Of a stretch of 64,000 bases of DNA, positions 33,901 through 39,676 are shown one piece after another. Both the position numbers and the translations under genes were made by a program. Origin of the DNA: Limnoperna fortunei. Its lineage: Eukaryota; Mollusca; Bivalvia; Mytilida; Modiolidae. Numbering within the stretch: the stretch's first letter is position 1; each line of letters opens with the position of its first letter. Under the pieces are notes generated by a model. The model was given only the letters and a program-made list of their open reading frames with translations, was not told where the DNA came from and searched no databases. The stretch lies in contig OX104122.1 in the NCBI GenBank assembly GCA_944474755.1, positions 26,377,956 through 26,441,955 on the forward strand, in the 5' to 3' direction.

Positions 33901-36361
33901 ATTTCTCTGCCATTCAATTGAAATTTCTAAAATTTCTAGTTCATTGATTATAACACTTTTCACAATGCAAGCCATTGAGGCAGAAGTGTGCCATTCTGGT
34001 TAAAGATGGCATCCAGGTTATTTTAGTCTATTGGCACTATTTGCACTATTTGGAGAACCAGAATGGTGATAAGTGTTAATTTGTTTACAGAAATTACCTA
34101 TCAAAGACAAGCTACATACAAAGGAACAGAGGAACCCAGTCCTGACCTTGTACTGGGAACCTACACCAGAGGTACCAGAGGGAGCAGTCCAGAAAATCTC
34201 AATATTTACTGTAGTGACCTGTGTGTTGAAGGCAGGAGATTTACCGTTACAGTGGATGGTAGGATAACATTCTTAAATAGGAGATTTTTACTAAATGTTT
34301 CTTTATAAGCTAGCAAAGTATCTGACTTTAGAAATTTGACCCCAAGAATTAACCACTGAACTTACACTTTTGATTTTTGTTTGTTTGTTTAAATGATGTT
34401 TAACACCACTTTCAGCAATTTTTCAGCTATAACATGGCTACCAGTTTTTAATGGGGGAGGAAGCCAGAGTACCTGGTGAGAACTCCCGACCTTCTGTAGG
34501 AAAACTGGCATCCTTGTCATTTAAGATTGGAGTCGAGTACAACCTGCCCACAGAGAGACTTGAACCCCAACCTCGTGATCAATAGTAGACGAATTATCTT
34601 AACGACTCTGCCACCGAGGCCCCCACACTTTTGATGTGTAAACACTTATTATTATCACAAACAGAAACAAAGTGGAAAAGAATTAGTTTGTAAGATTGTG
34701 ATTCTTTACAGGTTACATAATTTATCTAAATTCTTGTCATAAAACAGAATGTTCTGTTTACCTTTCAATTAACATTAAGTCATCAGGCACCTAAATACAA
34801 AGGGGCCTCAATGGCTGATCGGTTAAGGTAGTTAGTCATGTACTATTGATCAGGTACCTGTCAACACGGAGGTTGTGGATAATGGGCAGGGTGTACTCAG
34901 CTCCAATCTTAGTCGACAAGGTTTGCTTGAGTTTGCCTAGTTTGGGGTTTTCACAAGGTACTCCTGCTTCCTCCTAAATAAAAACTGGATGCCATTATAT
35001 AGCTAAAACGTGCTAAAAGTAGCATTAAACACCATTCAACAAACTAACCTAGCCTAAGTACAAGGAAGGCTATACACATATCTATGATTTTGGACTATTC
35101 CATTGAATGAAGGCTGTTCAGATATCTAGTTTTGGGCTATTCCATTGAATGAAGACTTAAGATATCTCTGGTTTTGGGCTATTTCATTGAATGAAGGCTG
35201 TTAAGATATCTCTGGTTTTGGGCTATTACACATGTACATTGAATGAAGGCTTTTCAGATATCTTTGGTTTTGGACTATTCCATTGAATGATGACTGTTAA
35301 GATATCTCTGTTTTTTGGGCTATTCCATTGAATGAAGACTGTTTAAATATCTCTGGTTTTGGGCTATTCCATTGAATAAAGGCTATAAGGATATCTCTGG
35401 TTTTGGGCTATTTCACTGAATGAAGGTTTTTCAGATATCTCTGGTTGTGGGCTATTCCATTGAATGAAGTTTATTCAGATATCTTGATAATGTTATGAAG
35501 ATAAATGGACACATCGTTTGAAGAAAATTCTTCATTTTGTGGCTAATTGATATCCGGTTGAACTTTCCATTATGCCAAAATTTATGTAGGTGGAACTTAT
35601 AGTGATCAAAGTTCAACTTGCAAAAGGAGTTACCCTATGTCTCTTTAAAACAGATTTGGAATATCTGTGACTTTATCTATGTAAATATATAGAAATCCAT
35701 AAAACATGGTTATTCCCTGAAGAACACGGCACTGCTAGGTAGTTTCCAGGGAACCAGTAAGAAACAGAAAATTTGTTGAACAAATAGGTCGAACATCCAC
35801 CTGTCTCCCCTATTGTTGATGACCCACAAACTATGTCCCACAATAAAACACTTCCATCCTACTGGGAGGGTTCCCAGTGCTAAACGCACATAGCAGCCCA
35901 GCATATTCAGCGATTGGTGGATAGGGGAGACCCTCTCGTTGAGGGTTGTCAGGTCATAATACAGAAAGCCTGGCCATGAACTGTAGTGGGTAAAGTGTTA
36001 GGAGAGTGCCATGCTTCTTGCACTATAAAAGACCCCTTTTGTAGATTTCAAGAAAGAATAGGCTCATTATAGTTGCTAAAACAGGCTAAATTCTTCCCCT
36101 CTGCCCAATTACTCCATACATTTCCAGTGGGATTCATACTTGTGATCCCTATGTCCCATCCCTCCCATTTCTTCCGTTGATTTATTGTTTAACTTGTTCT
36201 CGATCATAATATATTGGTCGCTGGAAGTAAAGCCAACATTCAATAAATCAATAAATCACAATAAATCGTCATTTTATACCCCATCGTTCACATGTTACTT
36301 AACCCTTATGTTTGTATATGTTTCTATATTTCAGGCTACTATTAAGCCTCCAAAAGAATGA
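9901..36361 (+). CDS. DIS3L2: DIS3L2-like 3'-5' exoribonuclease (whole gene, 24 coding exons)
   Basis: The spliced reading frame is 1226 codons. DIS3L2 belongs to the RNase II/RNB family. In animals it acts in the cytoplasm without the exosome and degrades RNAs tagged with 3' uridines, including uridylated pre-let-7. Visible here are cold-shock domain 1 (about 330-402), cold-shock domain 2 (about 602-690), RNB (about 714-1085) and S1 (about 1128-1205). The RNB acidic motif is [11 protein letters not shown], with Asp at residues 747, 753, 755 and 756, and exon 20 carries [18 protein letters not shown]. There is no PIN domain, unlike DIS3, and the exon 7 insert carries a DPDVIIES motif like the one I know from vertebrate DIS3L2. 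Both points favour DIS3L2 over DIS3 or DIS3L1. The protein is longer than the human one (885 residues) because of exons 2 and 7. All junctions are AG/GT and in phase, with no break seen. The splicing is deduced from sequence, not from transcripts. Confidence 0.95.
10222..10300 (+). repeat. Dispersed repeat D, copy 1
   Basis: The segment with gaccacgtgatcatattt, gtcccggatgtccatt and aatggagcagacctc is repeated, slightly diverged, at 29147-29230 in another intron of the same gene. The family and its ends are not known to me. Confidence 0.7.
10659..11547 (+). CDS. DIS3L2: DIS3L2 exon 2 (disordered N-terminal region)
   Basis: This large exon of 889 nt (residues 11-306, ending in phase 1) follows atcttcag. 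It is low in hydrophobic residues. Features include [11 protein letters not shown] near residues 73-83, a K/Q/D-rich middle, and an S/G/R-rich stretch near residues 195-246 where units such as [12 protein letters not shown] repeat. No PIN domain is visible. Vertebrate DIS3L2 has only a short basic N-terminus here, so this is lineage-specific extra length. The donor AGAG|gtagat was chosen because it joins in phase to exon 3; reading on would reach a stop at 11567. Confidence 0.88.
11788..11849 (+). CDS. DIS3L2: DIS3L2 exon 3
   Basis: A 62-nt exon between tttacag and CAG|gtatga. It encodes a Q/N/K/R-rich stretch ([20 protein letters not shown]) that continues the disordered tail of exon 2. It enters in phase 1 and leaves in phase 0. 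Its composition matches exon 2 but it has no domain of its own, so confidence is lower than for the domain exons. Confidence 0.8.
11970..12111 (+). mobile_element. tRNA-derived SINE with internal deletion
   Basis: The copy has the ggggcctcag head and box A region. It then jumps directly to the ttgacaaagattgccag body, losing the box B region, and ends in the usual tail. The 10-bp duplication attttttgct flanks it at 11960-11969 and 12112-12121, so it is a single insertion event, not two fragments. It lies in intron 3. Confidence 0.88.
12412..12480 (+). CDS. DIS3L2: DIS3L2 exon 4 (start of cold-shock domain 1)
   Basis: Encodes residues 328-350, including [18 protein letters not shown], the conserved lead-in to the first cold-shock domain (the human counterpart reads YMSKEDVSEGLKRGTLIQ). 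Phase is 0 at both ends. The acceptor is tttgaaag and the donor ACAG|gtacta. The last 20 or so bases of the exon and the donor are tandemly repeated in the intron that follows. Confidence 0.92.
12461..12580 (+). repeat. Tandem array copied from the exon 4/intron 4 junction
   Basis: The exon end agttgggagaactcatacag plus donor is followed at about 31-36 bp spacing by agttgggagaacttgtacag|gtgtt, then atgggagaagttgtacag|atatt, then a partial ttggagaagttcttg. Copies 2 and 3 keep the CAG exon end, and copy 2 also keeps a GT. The rest of intron 4 (to 13216) shows nothing else I recognise. Confidence 0.85.
13217..13270 (+). CDS. DIS3L2: DIS3L2 exon 5 (cold-shock domain 1)
   Basis: Encodes [18 protein letters not shown] (residues 351-368), the beta-strand block that in human DIS3L2 reads GVLRINPKKFHEAFIPSP. 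Phase is 0 at both ends, between tttcag and CCT|gtaagt. Confidence 0.94.
13450..14035 (+). mobile_element. SINE-like family B copy, split by a family A SINE
   Basis: The parts at about 13450-13754 and 13986-14035 form one element: a cttgcataataaggacg and tgtagatttcc body, then a gctggatgttaagtaaaca and repeated atcaatc tail. The tRNA-type SINE at 13755-13985 is inserted in it. A better preserved relative is at 35850-36265. The 3' tail is typical of LINE-mobilised short elements. The 5' limit is uncertain. Confidence 0.65.
13755..13985 (+). mobile_element. tRNA-derived SINE nested in family B element
   Basis: This is a diverged full-length copy (ggggccttgctggccgag head, ctgtcaacactgagg middle, aataaaaactgaatg body, shortened tail). 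It is flanked by gaaatattgct (13744-13754) and gaaatatttct (13986-13996), a target duplication with one mismatch. It inserted into an older family B element in intron 5. Confidence 0.85.
14144..14245 (+). CDS. DIS3L2: DIS3L2 exon 6 (end of cold-shock domain 1)
   Basis: Residues 369-402, including [20 protein letters not shown]. The RNRALNGD block is a hallmark of the RNase II/DIS3 first cold-shock domain. Phase is 0 at both ends, between ctttgctag and AAG|gttagt. Confidence 0.95.
14478..14610 (-). mobile_element. Degenerate SINE fragment, antisense
   Basis: Contains gccaatttttcagttatatc, aggaaaattgg and ggttggagtgg in the order expected for the reverse strand of the family A body. It is strongly diverged, with no head and no target duplication visible. 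It lies in intron 6. Confidence 0.6.
14700..15296 (+). CDS. DIS3L2: DIS3L2 exon 7 (acidic disordered insert between cold-shock domains)
   Basis: A 597-nt exon (residues 403-601, phase 0 to 0) between tttttag and GGAAAG|gtactt. It is rich in D, E, S, N and K, with [18 protein letters not shown] near residues 440-457 and a C-terminal LQRTGK that leads into cold-shock domain 2. Vertebrate DIS3L2 has a shorter insert at the same place, with a similar SPDVIVE motif and an LQRSAK-like end. This supports orthology. The motif's role is unknown to me. Confidence 0.93.
15571..15665 (+). mobile_element. tRNA-derived SINE, 3' part only
   Basis: Only the last 95 bases or so of the family are present: the ctttcttc-type region, the aactagatgccc block, attgctgaaagtggtg and the aaacatcattcaaacaaac tail. 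The copy is 5'-truncated, in sense orientation, in intron 7. Confidence 0.8.
15830..15977 (+). CDS. DIS3L2: DIS3L2 exon 8 (cold-shock domain 2)
   Basis: Residues 602-650 with [20 protein letters not shown] and [14 protein letters not shown], matching the human blocks around EKKHSRAATG and DHRVPRIYVPL. It enters in phase 0 and leaves in phase 1, with donor AAAG|gtattt. Intron 8 (15978-16686) has no repeat or gene I can identify; a 72-codon open frame near 16106-16324 has no family match. Confidence 0.95.
16687..16774 (+). CDS. DIS3L2: DIS3L2 exon 9 (end of cold-shock domain 2)
   Basis: Encodes [20 protein letters not shown] followed by [19 protein letters not shown] is typical of the second cold-shock domain. 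It enters in phase 1 and leaves in phase 2, with a strong donor CATGG|gtaagt. Confidence 0.94.
17009..17108 (+). CDS. DIS3L2: DIS3L2 exon 10 (linker to RNB)
   Basis: Residues 680-713: [20 protein letters not shown], then [14 protein letters not shown]. The G(E/Q)[15 protein letters not shown] motif is conserved in DIS3 family proteins just before the RNB domain. Phase 2 to 0, between tttttcag and GAG|gtaaga. Confidence 0.95.
17457..17937 (-). mobile_element. tRNA-derived SINE, antisense, split by about 200 bp
   Basis: The body lies at 17457-17625 (cagcaacttttcagctatatc to ggttggaattcagctcactc) and the tRNA-like head at about 17823-17937, ending gccactgtggccccc. Between them, about 17626-17822 is foreign sequence with a gtccgtccatccttctgtccg stretch, probably another repeat inserted later. 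It lies in intron 10, a few bases before the exon 11 acceptor tract. Confidence 0.8.
17963..18119 (+). CDS. DIS3L2: DIS3L2 exon 11 (RNB catalytic motif)
   Basis: Residues 714-765. It carries [17 protein letters not shown], the metal-binding acidic cluster of RNase II type enzymes, with Asp at 747, 753, 755 and 756. All four are present, so hydrolytic activity is expected. Phase 0 to 1, between attgtttcag and GATG|gtaaaa. Confidence 0.96.
18344..18402. repeat. Long hairpin-forming inverted repeat in intron 11
   Basis: Arms with aattcatgatact and agggccatat pair with atatggcct and agtatcataaatt around a 6-nt loop (aacacc), with a few mismatches. A second, smaller inverted repeat (gttgtatata / tatacaac) lies close by at about 18460-18494 and shares the gggccatat word. 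They may be remnants of a small foldback element. Confidence 0.7.
18668..18780 (+). CDS. DIS3L2: DIS3L2 exon 12 (RNB)
   Basis: Residues 766-803: [18 protein letters not shown], then [23 protein letters not shown] and RATSVYLV are RNB signature blocks. Phase 1 to 0, with acceptor tttacag and donor AAG|gtaaga. The last 35 bases plus the donor are the founder of the array in intron 12. Confidence 0.96.
18746..19430 (+). repeat. Tandem array of the exon 12/intron 12 junction, about 65-bp unit
   Basis: Starting inside exon 12 (ggtttagagcaacaag), units of about 65 bp recur at 18746, 18811, 18876 and 18940, then increasingly diverged copies follow to about 19430, roughly ten or eleven in all. Copies 2 and 3 keep the coding-like gtgtgtatctg and the junction ccagaag|gtaagacc, so they carry intact-looking donors; later copies decay. 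The exon version is the conserved protein-coding one, so the intron copies derive from it. The rest of intron 12 (to 19736) shows nothing else. Confidence 0.95.
19737..19844 (+). CDS. DIS3L2: DIS3L2 exon 13 (RNB)
   Basis: Residues 804-839: [20 protein letters not shown], then [38 protein letters not shown] is an RNB block. Phase 0 to 0, between atttccag and GAG|gtaatt. Confidence 0.96.
20428..20679 (+). mobile_element. tRNA-derived SINE
   Basis: Near full-length sense copy with a ggggccatggtggc head, ggttgcgggttcgag box B region, ccccaataaaaactgg body and attaaacacc tail. It is flanked by tctttgtcatat (20416-20427) and tctttgtcttat (20680-20691), a 12-bp duplication with one mismatch. It lies in intron 13. 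Confidence 0.9.
20952..21219 (+). mobile_element. tRNA-derived SINE with G-run
   Basis: Full-length sense copy: ggggcctcggtggctgag head, ctgtcaacactgagg middle, a run of about a dozen G after gaaggtc near 21105, ccaattaaaa body (the AATAAA site is mutated). A 14-bp duplication taaaatgcactaaa / taaaatgcagtaaa flanks it at 20938-20951 and 21220-21233. It is the second SINE of intron 13, only about 270 bp after the first. Confidence 0.92.
21270..21338 (+). CDS. DIS3L2: DIS3L2 exon 14 (RNB)
   Basis: Residues 840-862: [20 protein letters not shown], then [21 protein letters not shown] is a highly conserved DIS3 family block. Phase 0 to 0, between gttatag and CAG|gtgagt. Confidence 0.96.
21530..21990. 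repeat. Dispersed repeat with TGACCT/AGGTCA motifs, copy 1
   Basis: Contains two related halves with ggtgatgtgtcacatacc and ggtgacatgtcacatact, each followed by a gacctttgacttcaaggtca- or gatctttgacctcaaggtta-like run. A shorter relative lies at 39035-39185. It is a mollusc-type interspersed repeat whose family I cannot name. It lies in intron 14. Confidence 0.6.
22071..22178 (+). CDS. DIS3L2: DIS3L2 exon 15 (RNB)
   Basis: Residues 863-898: [19 protein letters not shown], then [17 protein letters not shown]. It matches the region after HAQ in DIS3L2, with an I/V..L..L hydrophobic helix. Phase 0 to 0, between gtttttag and AAG|gtatat. Confidence 0.95.
23295..23520 (+). repeat. Dispersed repeat C, copy 1
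   Basis: The stretch with ttacagaaagattgcacaca, ttgaagttgt, tgctatta and acctattttgtgtaat is repeated in diverged form at 31640-31850 in intron 20. Both copies are in the same orientation. The overlapping open frame at 23305-23544 is just the repeat read as protein. The rest of intron 15 (22179-23791) holds no gene I recognise. Confidence 0.7.
23792..23928 (+). CDS. DIS3L2: DIS3L2 exon 16 (RNB)
   Basis: Residues 899-943 plus two bases: [20 protein letters not shown], then [40 protein letters not shown] is a diagnostic DIS3L2 block. Phase 0 to 2, between cccttacag and AACAG|gtatat. Its last 50 bases are the first unit of the large array in intron 16. Confidence 0.96.
23879..24241 (+). repeat. 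Junction-derived array of exon 16/intron 16, left block
   Basis: The unit is about 60 bp. The exon copy (aactggtatgcctaatgggt ... gtataaacag) crosses the donor and is followed by intron copies with aactggtttacaaatgggta, agatgtataaacagagg and gatggtaaaaagtatattt. About six copies precede the 1.3-kb insertion; the array resumes at 25568. Short open frames here are translated repeat, not genes. Confidence 0.95.
24241..25567. mobile_element. 1.33-kb insertion, candidate solo LTR
   Basis: This non-repetitive AT-rich block interrupts the tandem array exactly within a unit. It begins TGTAGTAGAG and ends ATCACA, the TG...CA ends typical of long terminal repeats, with ttta on both sides (24237-24240 and 25568-25571). 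Read one base differently, the flanks give a 6-bp duplication (atttat). It has no reading frame of note and no internal domain, so an LTR left after recombination is the best reading. A non-autonomous element of another class is possible. Confidence 0.65.
25568..26175 (+). repeat. Junction-derived array of exon 16/intron 16, right block
   Basis: About ten further copies of the roughly 60-bp unit, highly similar to one another (tttataaactggtttacaaa, tgggtaccagatgtataaac, agagatggtaaaa). Units alternate between forms with gggtaccag and gtagcag. The homogeneity suggests recent expansion or homogenisation compared with the array in intron 12. Confidence 0.95.
26245..26368 (+). CDS. DIS3L2: DIS3L2 exon 17 (RNB)
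   Basis: Residues 944-985: [20 protein letters not shown], then [35 protein letters not shown] and LLRRHPPP are conserved RNB blocks. Phase 2 to 0, between catttcag and CTG|gtatgt. Confidence 0.96.
26900..27055 (+). repeat. Tandem repeat, about 70-bp unit, inside the TIR element
   Basis: Words tgtattattattataatcac, gttgtgtccagga and tctttgttaggtg recur two to three times. Confidence 0.85.
27355..27463 (+). repeat. Tandem duplication, about 50-55-bp unit, inside the TIR element
   Basis: The words agctcagtatgcaaa, tatctcaagcctat and tatatttggctgattgac each occur twice in order. Confidence 0.88.
28680..28739 (+). CDS. DIS3L2: DIS3L2 exon 18 (RNB)
   Basis: Residues 986-1005: [20 protein letters not shown], matching the human segment with C..MG.P.D.SSAG.L. 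Phase 0 to 0, between tttttag and CAG|gtaact. Confidence 0.93.
29147..29235 (+). repeat. Dispersed repeat D, copy 2
   Basis: A diverged copy of 10222-10300, with a small internal duplication of gtcccgga. The rest of intron 18 (28740-29708) holds a T-run near 28907-28922 and a C-run near 29041, and no gene. Confidence 0.7.
29709..29795 (+). CDS. DIS3L2: DIS3L2 exon 19 (RNB)
   Basis: Residues 1006-1034: [20 protein letters not shown], then VNMCSKPMQ. The [11 protein letters not shown] block is typical of DIS3L2. Phase 0 to 0, between ttttgtag and CAG|gtacct. Confidence 0.95.
29844..30050 (+). mobile_element. tRNA-derived SINE, 5'-truncated
   Basis: Starts at the ctgtcatcactgagg region, keeps box B (gggtttcgagtctc) and the cccccaataaaaacc body with AATAAA, and ends attcaaacaaacaaaca. 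Sense orientation in intron 19. Confidence 0.9.
30209..30356 (+). CDS. DIS3L2: DIS3L2 exon 20 (end of RNB)
   Basis: Residues 1035-1083: AKYFCTG then [20 protein letters not shown] and DVMVHR. The [16 protein letters not shown] block is the strongest RNB signature and includes the conserved arginines that hold the RNA backbone. Phase 0 to 1, between tttgtag and TTAG|gtaaat. Confidence 0.97.
30479..30672 (+). mobile_element. Degenerate tRNA-derived SINE
   Basis: A diverged sense copy: cagtggctgttagtcatct, cctgtcaacatgg, gttcgagcttta, ctagatgcct, aaattgctgaaag and a aataaaataaaa-type end. No target duplication is visible. Intron 20. Confidence 0.7.
31135..31433. mobile_element. 299-bp hAT-like MITE
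   Basis: The left end CAGGGATCACCACAG and the right end CTGTGGTGAACCCTG are inverted copies. Similarity runs about 40 bp inward (ccaagggtggtgc against gcaccgcccttg). The flanking 8 bp, acaacatc and acatcatt, agree at 6 of 8 positions. CAGGG-type ends with 8-bp target duplications are characteristic of the hAT superfamily. There is no coding capacity. Confidence 0.7.
31640..31850 (+). repeat. Dispersed repeat C, copy 2
   Basis: A diverged copy of 23295-23520 (cacagaaagattgcacatg, ttgaagttgtgcacctgcta, acctattttgtgtaat). Intron 20. Confidence 0.7.
31995..32228 (+). mobile_element. Degenerate tRNA-derived SINE
   Basis: A sense copy with a tctgtggcagagtggtcaag head, gtgagtacatgcctttctgc in place of box B, cccaataaaatgaagatgcc body and cttcaaacaatcaagc tail. 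Intron 20. Confidence 0.75.
32348..32606 (+). mobile_element. tRNA-derived SINE, full length
   Basis: Head ggggcctcggtagctgag, cactgaggttgcagattcag box B region (mutated), cctcccccaataaaaactg body with AATAAA, and tail attcaaacaaagaaac. Target duplication not clear. Intron 20, the third copy in that intron. Confidence 0.88.
32846..32976 (+). CDS. DIS3L2: DIS3L2 exon 21
   Basis: Residues 1084-1127: [20 protein letters not shown], then [20 protein letters not shown]. The ADHCNDR...KRVQELS..L.FAV pattern of DIS3L2 is kept. Phase 1 to 0, between catttcag and AAG|gtagct. Intron 21 (32977-33385) shows nothing recognisable. Confidence 0.96.
33386..33490 (+). CDS. DIS3L2: DIS3L2 exon 22 (S1 domain)
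   Basis: Residues 1128-1162: [20 protein letters not shown], then [15 protein letters not shown]. The GPFE.EAMVMGIL..AFDVLVLR.G blocks of the S1 region are recognisable. The acceptor is ttttaag; a competing ACAG 4 nt further would break the frame. Phase 0 to 0, donor GAT|gtaagt. Intron 22 (33491-34090) shows nothing recognisable. Confidence 0.93.
34091..34258 (+). CDS. DIS3L2: DIS3L2 exon 23 (end of S1 domain)
   Basis: Residues 1163-1218: [20 protein letters not shown], then [26 protein letters not shown] and Q.I..FS.V.V.L are the C-terminal DIS3L2 pattern. Phase 0 to 0, with acceptor tttacag and donor GGATG|gtagga. If the donor were missed, the frame would run on for 16 codons to 34308 in another frame only. 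Confidence 0.92.
34375..34624 (-). mobile_element. tRNA-derived SINE, antisense, full length
   Basis: Reverse-strand copy from the ttgtttgtttgtttaaatg tail to the gccaccgaggccccc head. It is flanked by an exact 11-bp duplication acacttttgat (34364-34374 and 34625-34635). Intron 23. Confidence 0.93.
34801..35052 (+). mobile_element. tRNA-derived SINE
   Basis: Sense copy with aggggcctcaatggctgat head, ctgtcaacacggagg middle, a deletion over box B, aataaaaactggatgcc body and attaaacaccattcaac tail. Flanked by cctaaatacaa (34790-34800) and cctaagtacaa (35053-35063). Intron 23. Confidence 0.88.
35083..35485 (+). repeat. Minisatellite, about 45-bp unit, nine copies
   Basis: Repeats of ggttttgggctattccattg followed by aatgaaggctgttcagatatct, with short indels and point changes. 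It lies inside intron 23 and, unlike the other arrays of this gene, is not anchored at an exon edge. Confidence 0.93.
35850..36265 (+). mobile_element. SINE-like family B copy
   Basis: The best preserved copy of the second short element: cagcgattggtggatagggg, agaccctctcgttgaggg, aatacagaaagcctggcc, ttgtagatttcaag, ending gctggaagtaaagccaaca and repeated ataaatca. Relatives lie at 13450-14035, 50470-50750 and 58810-58875. It ends only about 70 bp before the last DIS3L2 exon. Confidence 0.75.
36335..36361 (+). CDS. DIS3L2: DIS3L2 exon 24 (stop codon)
   Basis: Encodes ATIKPPKE and a TGA stop after acceptor tatttcag, joining exon 23 in phase 0. It is very short and not conserved, so it rests on splice-site quality, phase and the 3' UTR that follows. 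Confidence 0.78.
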   Translation, partial: ATIKPPKE

Positions 36362-37030
36362 GACGACAAGTAGGAATAATGAAGGATAACTCGTAGACAG
36401 TCGGTGTCAAAGACAACAATAAACTCAGTAATGCAGAGAGATGTGGGGAAATTGGTATAGAAAAACAGATAAAACTCAATAAACTCGAATATTTAATAGT
36501 TACTATTGGAGAAATGACTTAAATTGACAGCTATGCAAGTACTTATCGAGTTATTATCAGGAGTTGATTATCCTGAACATTTGGTGACTGTCATAAATGA
36601 TATGAATACAGTTAAATGTAGGATGGTAAGAAGTATTATGTAGCCTTACTGTTCAGGAAGTCCCAAAGAATATTTAGAACTGAGAAAAAATATTGGACAA
36701 ATCTAATAAAAAAGTATTGGGACACAATTTTTCACTGAAGGATAAAAAAATCTTTAAAAAGTTTAGGTAAATTGGATGGAGTAATGTGTATTTATTGTTG
36801 AATATTGTTATTGATTTTAATGAATTCCTGAGGTTTTAATATTCTTGACCTATTTATATAACTGCTGCTTGAACAATACGTCAGTCAAAATGTATGTAAT
36901 TTTATCTGGCTAAATCTTCATGGCCAAGTATGATCAAGATTTGTATGTTATTTTAAAAGACTAACAGCATCAAACATTTTTTTCACAAATAAACTGGGAG
37001 TTATAAATAAAAAACAATGACCTCTGCTGT
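36362..37030 (+). other. DIS3L2 3' UTR with candidate poly(A) signals
   Basis: AATAAA occurs at 36418-36423, 36478-36483, 36988-36993 and 37006-37011. No coding sequence is visible. Which site is used cannot be told from sequence; the paired signals near 37000 are a plausible main end. Confidence 0.5.
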
Positions 37031-39034
37031 GAGCCTCATCATTAAAATCTGAAATAATGAAACAGAGATTTAGTGAGACTTTTTTAAATAAATTTTATAG
37101 AAATTATAATTATTATAATGACAGCGATGAAATACTGAAATTTCTCGGTGAAATCAATCCAGGTAAATCACATGTGAATTAAATTTAGTTTTTTTTACTT
37201 GTTCCCTGGAATGTAAGTCCTAAATGAAATCACTAGTAAACATTGACATGCAAGAACATTTAAAACACATTGCACAGTTTTCTGCAACATAATAAATATT
37301 TGTCAATGTAATAAACAGGATAATCAATCATGCCTGATGTATGTTGAAAATAGCATCACTCGTGCCAAAATGCATTCAGATTAAATTCGTGAGGGGAACA
37401 AGTTTCACTCACTTGTTTAATCTGATGCATTAAATGACACTCATGATCATATTTTCAGTATAAACTCTGAGCAATTAATTATCCTGTAAGTACAGTTCTT
37501 TTCTAGATGTATATTTGACCAGGCTTAATGATGGCCAAAAGTGAGAGTGGAAGTATACCAAGGGAGAAATCTGTATAAAAAGGAAGTGCACCAAGGGAGA
37601 AATCAGTATAAAACTTTCTCTAATTTTTGTGCTATATTTAAATTGAAAAAATGTGTGAAAAAAATAGTTCTCGTCACTAGTGAAAATTTGGTTCTCATCT
37701 GTTGATTGGTTTAAAATATAACTTCATCAACAGAAGAAATGACGTCATAAACAAAATATCTTTCATTTACAGCTTATTCAAGTTAAGTCCGTAAAATTGG
37801 GGTTGGGAGAATCTGTATTTAATTTAGCAGATTTACTACTTTTTAAAAATAAGAGAAACAGAATCGTACATATTAAGTACTCTTGGATTATCAGATTTCT
37901 CTAATCTTGATAGTTCAGTTATGGAATTTTAAGTTCTTCCCAAGGCTCTGACCTAAAATACCATAATTTAACTATCTCGATTGAAGAAATCGGATAATCC
38001 ACTCCTACCAATGTAATATTGAGAATGGAAGTTTACCAAGTAAAAAATCTATATAAAAACTTAGTTTTTCATAGTAAACTTTGTGATGATGAGCAATGGG
38101 TAATAAGGGAAATGGGGGTGGGCAGGTCTATGCTACAAGGGAGCACTATAATTACATAAAAAAACTGTTTATCCTTGTTTGTTATATGTCCTATTATTTT
38201 AATGCTGATCACAGTTAGAATTAAAATTAAATATTTATATATGTAAATTATTTATGAATTCTACATGCATAAATGAATAAAAACCTTATCTTGTTTGGTT
38301 TTTAGTTTCTTGACCTGGTATCCTATATCCGCAGACTGATGTTATTAGATTAATGTTGTCTGTCTGGATTCAGTATGGCAATAGTTGAAGAATGTATTTT
38401 TTTCTAGTATTACTAAGTGTAACTTTCAAGTAAAAACTATTTGTTATTAACACCAGCTGATGCCTTCTAAGGAGAAAAGCATCAATATTTATTTTTGATG
38501 TCTGGGTAAACATAAAAATCCATCCTGATAACACCAAGGCTGCCAATGTTATGTATTTTAGAAGCATCTATTTAACTCTCTTGATAAATTACCATGTATA
38601 AGGTTTGTATGTAAATTCTGGTCATCACAACTTAGTTCCGTATGTAGACAATTTCTTTTTCTACCTAATTCAATAATAAACATTGAACAAACATATTGCT
38701 CTATAATCAGTTTTGTAAGAACAAGTCTATCATGAATGTGTGCTTGCAGCATGCAGTCGTTATATTCACTGTGGCGTACTCTAGCTTCCAAGATGAAATT
38801 AGCTTTTTTGTATGTTCCGTGTAAAAAGATTGATATCGCATGTTGAGGAGGACCAATTTACCCTACCGAGACACCCGAGTTCTTGCCATGTTTTTAATAC
38901 AGTTTGTGTTATTAATCTCGGTTTTCTGCGTTGAGAAACATTGATTGTTTTATTTTGGGTTTTTTCTAGGGCCAGGCTACACACAGTGGCAGACCTCCTA
39001 TAGTGATCAGGACGTCCGGGCTTTTAACTTTTTT
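37031..39034. other. Downstream intergenic sequence
   Basis: No gene recognised. A 33-bp unit (accaagggagaaatc with tgtataaaa or agtataaaa) is present twice in tandem near 37549-37614, with a diverged third copy near 38033-38070. Confidence 0.5.
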
Positions 39035-39185
39035 ATCTTTTTAGGTAGGCATTTGCTATTTGATATGTGGGTAGATACTACTTAGGCGATGTGTTGCATA
39101 CCATAGTTAATGACCTTTGAATTCAAGGTCAGCAGGGCCCACAGAGTTGGATACCATTTATGATATCTAGTTTCATTTACTGGTC
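39035..39185. repeat. Dispersed repeat with TGACCT/AGGTCA motifs, copy 2
   Basis: Shares ggcgatgtgttgcatacca, tgacctttgaattcaaggtc and gatatctagttt with the intron 14 repeat at 21530-21990. Confidence 0.6.
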
Positions 39186-39676
39186 ACGTGATTCATATAT
39201 CACATTAATTTGTTATAGCAATTAGGGTACTTTTGTTAAACCTCGTGGGTAAATTGAATGTTTGTGTTCTTACAAATCTTAGTTGAGTTTTTTTTCTGTA
39301 TTACCATAGCAAGAACGGTTAACGATGTTATGAAGGTAACAAAAGATTAAAGTGGAGAATATCTTGTATACTTTTACCATCATATGATTACTGCTAAACA
39401 GGTTGTGACCAAATGGTTTAAGAAAGTAAAGTTTGCTATACATCTTATAGACCACAAAGCTACGGCATTACACAGGATTTAAACACGGCATGTGACAAAA
39501 CGAAAGTGTCATAGCTTATTATAATCCATAAGATTAGAACATAGGATCTTGTTAACACACTTATGTTCTTTGTATCTTGGATACCATTTGATCATTATAA
39601 CAACATTTCTAAAATCATGCATTGCTGTGATACAAGGTTTAGCAAGCAACAGTATTATGGTTTTAAATTCAACCAG

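Noticed and set aside
9901..36361. DIS3 or DIS3L1 instead of DIS3L2
   Set aside because: There is no PIN domain, the insert between cold-shock domains carries the DIS3L2-type motif, and the S1 and C-terminal blocks fit DIS3L2 best.
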